A stretch of 64,000 nucleotides of DNA from Halobellus captivus (GTDB lineage Archaea; Halobacteriota; Halobacteria; Halobacteriales; Haloferacaceae): the NCBI RefSeq assembly GCF_003697845.1, contig NZ_RDQE01000006.1:62001-126000 (forward strand), written 5' to 3'. Under the pieces are notes generated by a model. It had not been told where the DNA came from and did not search any database. It was given only the letters and a program-made list of their open reading frames with translations. This document shows, piece after piece, positions 51,296 through 59,700 of the stretch (position 1 is its first letter; every line of letters starts with the position of its first letter). The position numbers were made by a program, and so were the translations under genes.

Positions 51296-52635
51296 CACGG
51301 GTGATCCACACCGGCGACACCCACGTCGGGTACCAGCAGTACCACTCGCCGGTCAGACGCCAGGACTTCCTCGACGCGTTCGGGGCCGTCGTCGACGACG
51401 CGATCGACGACGACGTCGACGCGGTCGTCCATGCAGGCGACCTCTTCCACGACCGGCGTCCCGAGCTCCCCGGCCTCATGGGGACGATCACCGTCCTCCG
51501 GCGGCTCGCGGACGCCGGCGTTCCCTTCCTCGCCGTCGTGGGAAACCACGAGTCGACGCGGGGGGGCCAGTGGCTCGACCTCTTCGAGCGGCTGGGGCTC
51601 GCCACCCGACTCGGCGGTTCGCCGACCGTCGTCGGCGACACGGCCTTCTACGGGCTCGACCACGTCCCCGTCTCCCGCCGCGACGATCTCGAGTACGCGT
51701 TCGAGCCGCACGACGCCGACTACGCGGCGCTCGTCGCCCACGGGCTCTTCGAACCCTTCGCGCACGCCGACTGGGACACGGAGACCGTCCTCGACGAGAG
51801 CGACGTCGACTTCGACGCGATGCTCCTCGGCGACAACCACACCCCCGACCGCGCCGAGGTCGCGGGGACGTGGGTCACCTATCCGGGGTCGACCGAGCGC
51901 GCGAGCGCCAGCGAGCGGGAGGGCCGCGGCTACAACCTCGTCACCTTCGACGAGGCGGCCGTGGGCGGCGACGACCGGGTGGAGATCCGCCGTCGCGCGC
52001 TCGACACCCGGGAGTTCGTCTTCGTGAGCGTCGACCTCAGGTCCGGGGAGGGCGAAGCACGCGTCCGCGAGCGGATCCGCGAACACGACCTCGCGGACGC
52101 CGTCGTGCTCGTCGAGATAACCGGCGAGGGCGACCCGGTCACCCCGGCCGCGATCGAGGAGTTCGCGGACGCCGAGGGCGCGCTCGTCGCGCGCGTCACC
52201 GACCGCCGGACGGTCGAGACCGAGGAGGAAATAGACGTGAGTTTCGCCGACCCGGAGGTGGCCGTCCGCGAGCGGATCGAGGGGATGGGACTCTCGTCGA
52301 CCGGGCTCGACGTGGACGACGTGGTCCGGTCGGATTCGGTCGCCGACAGCAACGTCCGCGAGACGGTGAAGACCCGCGTCGAGGAACGGCTCGACGATCC
52401 CGGTGCGTTCGTCGGAACGGCGGGGGACGAAGACGGCACCGGGGAGGACGTCGAGACCGACGACGAGGGGGCGACGGACGAGGGAGAAACGGCGGCCGAC
52501 GACGACGGCGGCGACGCTGACGCCGATGACGAGGACGCCCGGGAGGGTACGGACGACGACCCCGGCAGCGACGACGAACCGACGGAGTCGTCGACGCCCG
52601 CCGACGGACAGGTCTCCATGGAGGACTACCTGTGA
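51292..52635 (+). CDS. mre11: DNA repair nuclease Mre11
   Basis: A 447-residue calcineurin-like phosphoesterase. Metal-binding motifs in order: [46 protein letters not shown] and LLGDNHTPD. The nuclease core spans about residues 1-240. The C-terminal third is acidic and low-complexity, ending [10 protein letters not shown], a short tail that may contact Rad50. With Rad50 it processes DNA double-strand breaks. It overlaps the upstream small gene by four bases and rad50 by four (GTGA). Confidence 0.93.
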   Translation: MTRVIHTGDTHVGYQQYHSPVRRQDFLDAFGAVVDDAIDDDVDAVVHAGDLFHDRRPELPGLMGTITVLRRLADAGVPFLAVVGNHESTRGGQWLDLFERLGLATRLGGSPTVVGDTAFYGLDHVPVSRRDDLEYAFEPHDADYAALVAHGLFEPFAHADWDTETVLDESDVDFDAMLLGDNHTPDRAEVAGTWVTYPGSTERASASEREGRGYNLVTFDEAAVGGDDRVEIRRRALDTREFVFVSVDLRSGEGEARVRERIREHDLADAVVLVEITGEGDPVTPAAIEEFADAEGALVARVTDRRTVETEEEIDVSFADPEVAVRERIEGMGLSSTGLDVDDVVRSDSVADSNVRETVKTRVEERLDDPGAFVGTAGDEDGTGEDVETDDEGATDEGETAADDDGGDADADDEDAREGTDDDPGSDDEPTESSTPADGQVSMEDYL

Positions 52636-55325
52636 GGTTCGACCGGATCCGGCTCTCGAACTTCAAGCCGTACGGGGACGCCGACCTGCGGCTCTCGGAG
52701 GGCGTCACCGTCATCCACGGGATCAACGGCAGCGGCAAGTCGTCGCTGCTCGAGGCCTGTTTCTTCGCCCTCTACGGATCGAAGGCGCTGGAGGGGACTC
52801 TCGAGGACGTGATCACGAACGGTGAGGAGGAGACCGAGGTCGACCTCTGGTTCACCCACGACGGGGTCGCCTATCGCGTCGAGCGACGACTCCGGCGGTA
52901 CGACGACCGCGTCGACCACGCGTGCTCGCTCGAGACCACCGCGGGCGGCGACGTGACGCGCGAGGGCGCGACGGCGGTTCGGCGGTTCGTGACCGAGCTG
53001 CTCCGGATGGACGCCGACGCGTTCGTCAACTGTGCGTACGTCCGGCAAGGCGAGGTGAACGCGCTCATCAACGCCACGCCGAGCGGGCGGCAGGACGTGA
53101 TCGACGACCTCCTCCAGCTGGGCAAACTGGAGGAATACCGCGAGCGCGCGGGGGACGCCCGTCTGGGCGTAGAGGACGTGTTGAACGCCAAGCGTGCCGT
53201 CCTCGACGAGAAGGAGACGCGGATCGAGCGGAAGGAGGACGAGGACCTCTACGACCGGCTCAACGGACTCGAGAGCGAGCTCGCGGAGGTGACCGAGGAG
53301 GTCGACCACTACGAGGATCAGCGGGAGCGCGCGAGGGAGACGCGGGAGGAGGCGGCCGAGACGCTCGCGACCCACGAGGAGAAGCGGTCCGAGCTGGCGG
53401 AGCTCGAGGAGGACATCGCGGGGATCGAGTCGGCGATCCGCGAGACGGAACGCGAACGCGACGAGCATCGGGAGGCGATCCGCGAGACCCGCGAGCGGAT
53501 CGAGTCGGTCGAGTCCGCGATCGACGACCGGCTCGACGCGGCCGATCTCGAGGCCGCGACCGACGAGGCGATCGCGAGTCGCCGGGAGGCGCTCGACGAC
53601 CGGGAGGCGGAGGTCCGCGAGGAGCTCGACGACGGGCGGGTGAGAGCCGAGGCGTTCCGCAACCAGGCGACGAACCTCGCGGCGAAGGCCGACGACCTCG
53701 CCGAACGTGCCGCGGAGGCGGCGAACGAGGCCGACGACATCGCGGACGAGGCCGAGGCCGCGGAGTCGGACGCCATGGAGCGCGAGTCCGCGCTCGAGGA
53801 GCTCGAAGCGGAGGCCGAGACGCTCCGCGATCGGTTCGAGACGGCCGACGTCGACGTCGATCGCGACGACGCGAGGACGCGTCACGAGACGCTGCGGGAG
53901 CGGCGCGGCGAGGTGCGCGAACGCGTCGCGGAGCTGGAGACGGAGCTGAAGAACGCCCGCGAGCGCGTCGCGGAGGCCGAGGAGCTGCTCGCGGCGGGCA
54001 AGTGTCCCGAGTGCGGCCAGCCCGTCGAGGGGTCCCCGCACGCGACCGGGATCGAGGCGGACCGCGAGCGCGTCGCGGAGCTGGAGACCACCCTCTCGAC
54101 GGTCCGCGAACGAGCGAGCGAACTCGACGACCGGATCGGGACGCTCGACGCGCTCGTCGAGGCGGCCGAAAGGCTCGACGAGATAGACGAGCGGACCGCG
54201 ACTCTGGAGGAGCGTGCAGCGGAGAAACGCGAGGAGGCCGAATCGAAGCGGGACGCCGCGGCCGAGAAGCGCGAGGAAGCGGCCGAAAGGCGTGAGGAGG
54301 CCGAATCGACCCGCGAGATCGCCGCGGAGAAACGCGGGGAGGCCGAGGCCGCCGCCGAGCGCGTGAGCGAGTTGGAGGACGCCCTGTCGATCGTCGAGGA
54401 CGCCCGCGAGGCGGTGGACGCGGTCGAGGAGCGGCTGTCGACCGTCGAGGAACTGAACGCGGAGATCGAGCGTCGCCGCGAGAAGCGCGAGAACCTCGAG
54501 GCGGTGAACGACGAGCGGCGCGACCGGCTCGCCGACGAGCGCGACCGGCGCGACGCGTTGCGGGAGGCGGTCGACGAGGCGGCGGTCGAGGCGGCGAAAG
54601 AGCGGAAGGCGGACGCCGAGGAGTACCTCGAGGAGGTCGACGAGGAGCTCGATCGGCTCGACGGGAGACGAACCGAACTCCAGAACGCGATCGGCGGCGT
54701 GAGAGGCGAGATCGAGGCGTTAGAGGAGCTCCGCGAGGAGCGCGAGACGCTCGCCGAGACCGTCTCGGCCCTCGAGTCGCTACACGAGGAGACGAACGAG
54801 CTGGAGGCGACCTACGGCGACCTCCGTGCGGAGCTCCGCCAGCGCAACGTTCGTGAACTCGAACGCACCCTCAACGAGACGTTCGAGCTGGTGTACGGCA
54901 ACGACGCGTACTCGCACATCGAACTCGACGGCGAGTACGCCCTCACCGTCTACCAGAAGAACGGGCAGGCGCTCGATCCCGAGCAGCTCTCCGGGGGCGA
55001 GCGGGCGCTCTTCAACCTCTCGTTGCGTTGTGCGATCTACCGGCTGCTCGCGGAGGGGATCGAGGGGGCCGCGCCGACGCCGCCGCTCATCCTCGACGAG
55101 CCGACGGTCTTCCTCGACTCCGGACACGTCTCACGGCTCGTGGACCTCGTCGAGGAGATGCGCGGGTTCGGCGTCAAACAGATCGTGATCGTGAGCCACG
55201 ACGACGAGCTGGTCGGGGCCGCAGACGAGCTCGTGACCGTCGAGAAGGACCCGCGAACGAACCGATCGACCGTCACCCGGGAGGACGCCGCCGGGATCGA
55301 CATCGCGTCGCTCGCGGACGACTGA
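52632..55325 (+). CDS. rad50: DNA double-strand break repair ATPase Rad50
   Basis: An 897-residue SMC-like ATPase starting at GTG 52632, which overlaps the mre11 stop. Walker A is in [22 protein letters not shown]. Long coiled coils run from about residue 170 to 740. The zinc hook is C458-PE-C461 (KCPECGQPV). The C-terminal lobe has signature [19 protein letters not shown] and Walker [16 protein letters not shown]. It tethers DNA ends and controls Mre11. Residues about 530-580 form near-tandem heptads ([20 protein letters not shown]). Confidence 0.94.
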   Translation: MRFDRIRLSNFKPYGDADLRLSEGVTVIHGINGSGKSSLLEACFFALYGSKALEGTLEDVITNGEEETEVDLWFTHDGVAYRVERRLRRYDDRVDHACSLETTAGGDVTREGATAVRRFVTELLRMDADAFVNCAYVRQGEVNALINATPSGRQDVIDDLLQLGKLEEYRERAGDARLGVEDVLNAKRAVLDEKETRIERKEDEDLYDRLNGLESELAEVTEEVDHYEDQRERARETREEAAETLATHEEKRSELAELEEDIAGIESAIRETERERDEHREAIRETRERIESVESAIDDRLDAADLEAATDEAIASRREALDDREAEVREELDDGRVRAEAFRNQATNLAAKADDLAERAAEAANEADDIADEAEAAESDAMERESALEELEAEAETLRDRFETADVDVDRDDARTRHETLRERRGEVRERVAELETELKNARERVAEAEELLAAGKCPECGQPVEGSPHATGIEADRERVAELETTLSTVRERASELDDRIGTLDALVEAAERLDEIDERTATLEERAAEKREEAESKRDAAAEKREEAAERREEAESTREIAAEKRGEAEAAAERVSELEDALSIVEDAREAVDAVEERLSTVEELNAEIERRREKRENLEAVNDERRDRLADERDRRDALREAVDEAAVEAAKERKADAEEYLEEVDEELDRLDGRRTELQNAIGGVRGEIEALEELREERETLAETVSALESLHEETNELEATYGDLRAELRQRNVRELERTLNETFELVYGNDAYSHIELDGEYALTVYQKNGQALDPEQLSGGERALFNLSLRCAIYRLLAEGIEGAAPTPPLILDEPTVFLDSGHVSRLVDLVEEMRGFGVKQIVIVSHDDELVGAADELVTVEKDPRTNRSTVTREDAAGIDIASLADD

Positions 55326-55361
55326 GTCGCAGGCGACGAAGGAGTCCGGGTAGGCGATCCG

Positions 55362-55844
55362 CTACGAGCCGCCGTCAGTCGGCTCCGCGTCGTCGAGCGA
55401 CTCCACGTCGTCGGTCATCGTCTCGCCGCGCAACATCCGGACCGCCTCCTCGGCGGTCGTCGTCGCGGCGTATCCCCGGCGACCGCCCACGTCGGCCTCC
55501 TCGATCAGCCCCGCGACGCGGAACTCCGCGAGCCGGCCGTGGAGGTCGGACTCGCACATGTCGTAGGCGTCGCCGAGCGCGAGGACCGACAGCGGCCCGC
55601 GGTCGACGAGTTCGACGAGCAGTCCCAGCGTCCGGTCGTCGTGGACCGCCCGGATCGTCCGGCGGACCGGTTCGGGAACCCCTCGCGCGGCGGTCGTGAG
55701 CGGTGACTCGCCGTCGGCGACCTCAAGCGCGTCGTTCGCGACGTACCGCTCCTCGCCCGTTTCCGGGTCCAGGATCCGGCTCGAGTCGCCGGATCGCTTC
55801 ACGAGGAGGTACGTGTCGCCGTCGGCGTCTCGAACCGTCTGCAT
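55362..55844 (-). CDS. Winged-helix haloarchaeal protein (DUF7346-like)
   Basis: A 160-residue protein. The N-terminus MQTVRDADGDTYLLVKRSGDSSRI forms a small beta domain, and EPVRRTIRAVHDDRTLGLLVELVDRG plus LSVLALGDAYDMCESDLHGRLAEFRVAGLIEE forms a helix-turn-helix. This order fits a haloarchaeal family I associate with DUF7346; probably DNA-binding. The C-terminal 30 residues are acidic and disordered. It converges on rad50 with 36 bases between. Confidence 0.72.
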   Translation of the reverse strand: MQTVRDADGDTYLLVKRSGDSSRILDPETGEERYVANDALEVADGESPLTTAARGVPEPVRRTIRAVHDDRTLGLLVELVDRGPLSVLALGDAYDMCESDLHGRLAEFRVAGLIEEADVGGRRGYAATTTAEEAVRMLRGETMTDDVESLDDAEPTDGGS

Positions 55845-55890
55845 GGGGTTCGGATAGGGCGTCGAGACGCATTACGGTTCCGGGGACGGA

Positions 55891-56370
55891 TCACGGTTCC
55901 GAGGATCGATCGCGGTCGGGACCGGTCGCTGGACCGACATCCTCGTCCGCGTTCGCCGGATCCCCGTTCACCGGATCCCCGTTCACCGGATCCACGCCAT
56001 CGTTCTCGGCGTCATCGTCCTCGTCCTCGGCGCCTTCACGCGATCGGTCCCACGCGCGATACGTCTGATACGTCCGGATCCCGGCCAACGCTCCGACGAC
56101 GAGGAGCCCCGCGCCGATCCGGCTCCATCCCTCGAAGAACCAGACGAGCGGGCCGAGCGCGACGAGGAGGACCGCGGCGTTCGCGTAGATCACGGCGACG
56201 ACGAACGCGCGGAGGGTGTCGCCGTCGACGTCGCCGGCGGCGGAGAAGTCGCCGTCGTCGTCGAACGTCTTCACCGAGGGCGCCTTCGGGATGTCCGGCG
56301 TCATGTCGCGTTCGGCGTCGGAGCTCTCTCCGAAGGAGACCTCGCCCTCGTCGTCCTCGTCGAAGAACAC
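55891..56370 (-). CDS. Small haloarchaeal membrane protein with acidic N-terminus (DUF7322-like)
   Basis: About 159 residues from GTG 56370. The acidic N-terminal half (FFDEDDEGEVSFGES) is followed by two membrane segments (about residues 68-110: VVAVIYANAAVLLVALGPLVWFF and IGAGLLVVGALAGIRTY in outline) and an acidic tail containing the repeat DPVNGDPVNGDPAN. The layout resembles a haloarchaeal family I associate with DUF7322; function unknown. The start is uncertain: a longer form from 56511 is Arg-rich and unlikely, and a shorter form from ATG 56307 is possible. Confidence 0.6.
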   Translation of the reverse strand: MFFDEDDEGEVSFGESSDAERDMTPDIPKAPSVKTFDDDGDFSAAGDVDGDTLRAFVVAVIYANAAVLLVALGPLVWFFEGWSRIGAGLLVVGALAGIRTYQTYRAWDRSREGAEDEDDDAENDGVDPVNGDPVNGDPANADEDVGPATGPDRDRSSEP

Positions 56371-56465
56371 GTCCGCCGCTACGACGCGACGGGTCAAAGG
56401 GGTTGTGTCCGCCCGCCATGGGCGGATGCGTCGGGGGATCGCTGGTTCGTGGCCGACGGACCGCC

Positions 56466-56639
56466 TCAGGCGGCGTCGGCGAGTCGGACCGTTCGGCTCG
56501 CCTCGACCCACGCGAGCGGGTTCTCCGCCTCGAAGAGTACCACGTTGCCGTCGTCCTCGTACACCTCCACGTCGGCGTCGACCGCGTCGTGGTCGCCCGA
56601 GCGGTGCGTCCCGTCGTCCCGAAGTGGGTTCGAGGGCAT
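56466..56639 (-). CDS. Haloarchaeal micro-protein (DUF7331-like)
   Basis: A 57-residue protein from ATG 56639 to TGA 56466. Its second half, VEVYEDDGNVVLFEAENPLAWVEA, matches a very short haloarchaeal family I associate with DUF7331. No cysteines or membrane segments; function unknown. It is divergent from polB, whose ATG lies 129 bases away, and the AT-rich stretch just upstream (AACGATATATGC near 56656-56672) provides promoter-like sequence. Confidence 0.7.
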   Translation of the reverse strand: MPSNPLRDDGTHRSGDHDAVDADVEVYEDDGNVVLFEAENPLAWVEASRTVRLADAA

Positions 56640-56768
56640 GGACCGTGGTAAGTCGTTACACGATATATGCTTTTCCGTGGGGGTGAGTGTCACCGGTCGG
56701 GCCCGTTGGCGACCGACGGTGGCGGGGACGAACGCCGGTCTTTTAGCCGGGTACGCCGAACGGAGCGT

Positions 56769-59700
56769 ATGACTCAGTCGGGGCTCTCGGACTTCTCGTC
56801 GCCCGGCGGGACGGGCGACGGCGACGGAGACGACTCCCGCGGCGACCTCGCCGCCGAGGAGGCGAAGGTCGTCGCCGGCGGCGGACACGGACGCGTCAGC
56901 GACGTCGTCGACGTCGACGAGGCGAAGTTCCCGGAATCGACCGGCACCGTCGATCTGATGATCACCCAGATCGACTACGCGGTCGAGGGGTACGGCAGCG
57001 ACGAGTACCCCGTCGTCCACGTGTTCGGCCGGCGGCCGGATCCCGACGGCGACGACACCGTCGAACACCTCCGCGTGCTCGGCGTCGAGCCGTACTTCTA
57101 CGTGCCCACCGCGGAGCTCGATCGCGACCCGGTCGAGGCCTACGACGTCGTCATCGGCGTCCGCGAGGAGGGCCCCGACGGCGAGCCGTACGAGAGCATC
57201 CGCGGCGAGCCGCTCACCCGGATCGTCACCCGAACTCCCCGCGACGTGGGGAACGTCCGCGACGACTTCGAGACCACCTTCGAGGCGGACATCCTCTTTC
57301 CGAATCGCTTTCTGATCGACAACGGGCTCAACGGCGGGCTTCGGGTCGAGGAGCGCCGTCTCGACGACGACGAGGGGACGATCCAGGTCCACGAGGGCCA
57401 CCTCGAGCCGGCCGACGTCGACGCCGAGATGCGGGTGAACACCTTCGACATCGAGGTCGACGACCGCCGCGGGTTCCCCGAGGACGGCGAGGAGCCGATC
57501 GTCTGTCTCACCAGCCACGACTCCTACGACGACGAGTACGTCGTCTGGCTGTACGACGCGCCCGAGGCGGCGGTGCCGCCGCCGGCGGAGCTCCCCGACT
57601 ACGAGGGGATCGTCGAGGGGGCGGAACTCGACTTCCGGGTCGAAGTCTTCGAGGAGGAGGCGGCGATGCTCGACGCGTTCGTCGACTACCTCGAAGGGAC
57701 CGATCCGGATCTCTTCACGGGGTGGAATTGCCTTCCAGCGGATAGCCAAATTCTCAAAGCTGACGGGACTGAACAGCGGATCGAAGACGTATCCGTTGGG
57801 GACGAGGTGATCGGAAGCAACGAACAAGAGACGACAACCGCGGAGGTCACGAACAAGTGGAAAAGCGAGAAAGAGATCCTCCAGTACGAACTCGCGGACG
57901 GAACTACTCTCAGCAGCTCTGAAGATCATCGTGTGATGGTCGGCGACGACGAGCAGATCGACTGGAAGGAGGGAAGCGAGATCGGGGTCGGCGATTATCT
58001 CCTCAAGCCACGAAAATTGAACGTCGATTCGGCTCGAATTCCGACTCTCGGTGACCTCGTCCCGATCGAATACCAGCGGTTCGGAAGTAAAGAGGCTATC
58101 AAATCGTTCAAATCCGAACTTCCCTACGGTGCCGTTTCGGAGCTCGCAGATGAGTTCGGCCTCGCGACAGGAACGTTACATCATCCGAAGACGGACATCT
58201 GGACCCCGGAGCGCTGTCGGGTTGCGGCTGACCAATACGATGTCGCGCTTCCTGACGGAGGGTATGAATACCGCCGTACGCGGAAAGACCTCGACAGAGA
58301 ACTCACCACCCATGAGCTGTATCTCGCGGGATTAGTTCTCACAGATGGGACAATGTCGTCCGACGATGGGATCCGTTTCTACAACACTCGCGAGGAGTTA
58401 CACGAACAGTTCCCCGGTGAGATACATCTCGAACCCGACGGGAAAGGATGCTACAAACAGAACGTGTTGGACTACGCGAGAATGTACGCGTTCAACGGCC
58501 TCGGAATCCCGTTTGGTGACAAAAACGCGGAGCAGGTCGATCTCTCGACCGTTTTCGAGCTCCCTGAATCACACATCGAACAATTCCTGGCGGGAGTTAT
58601 CGACGGAGACGGGAGCGTTTCGTCTTCAGTGACCGTTGCGGCCGAAAACCGGACCATCGGTGAATGGTACGTGAAGTTATTCCGCCGGCTGGGCATCTAC
58701 GCAGAACAGCGTGAGAACGTGGTTCGGGTTCCGAGCGCAGAGTGTGACATCCAGCAGCTCAAGGCTCGGATCCTCCCTTACCTCTCCCATTCAGAGAAGC
58801 GAGATGCAGTGAAAACGCTGGACGGTGGAAAGAGTGGGCGGAGCGAGAACATCCCGTACGCGCTCTTTGAGGCGGACACCGGCACCGACGAGAAGCGGAT
58901 CGGTCGAGACAAACACCGCCGAGGAATTAATCTCAAACGCCACGAGACGACGCGAAACGAGTGGGAAGAGTACGTGTTCGTGGAGGTGACGGACGTGGAT
59001 TGTGTCGGTACGGAGACGACCTACGACATCGAGACGAGCACGCACAATTTCTTCGCAGACGACTGTCTCGTCCACAACTGCGAGGACTTCGACGTTCCGT
59101 ACTTCTTCGATCGGATGGAAGAGCTTGATCCGGGAAGCCAGTACGATCTTTCGGTAGATCGATTCTCCCGCATCGACGAGGTGTGGCGGTCCGGCTGGGG
59201 CGGCCCCGACATCAAGGGTCGGGTCGTCTTCGACCTGCTGTACGCCTACAAGCGCACGATGTTCACGGAGCTGGAGTCGTACCGGCTCGACGCGGTCGGC
59301 GAGCGCGAACTCGGCGTCGGCAAGGAACGGTACGCCGGCGACATCGGCGACCTCTGGGAGCAGGACCCCGAGCGTCTCCTGGAGTACAGCATCCGCGACG
59401 TGGAGCTGTGCGTCGAGATCGACCGAGCACAGGACGTGATCGCGTTCTGGGACGAGGTGCGGACGTTCGTCGGCTGTAAGATCGAGGACGCGCCGACACC
59501 CGGCGACACCGTCGACATGTACGTCCTCCACAAGGCGTTCGGGAAGTTCGCGCTCCCGACGAAAGGCCAACAGGAGTCGGAGGAGTTCGAGGGCGGCGCG
59601 GTCTTCGAGCCCATTACGGGGGTGAAAGAGATGGTAACTGTCCAAGACTTGAAAAGTCTCTACCCCATGTGTATGGTAACGATCAACGCGGGGCCGGAGA

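Noticed and set aside
56371-56511. Extended N-terminus of the small DUF7322-like membrane protein
   Set aside because: The added 47 residues are Arg/Pro-rich, unlike the acidic halophilic style of the protein, and overlap the gap before the next gene.
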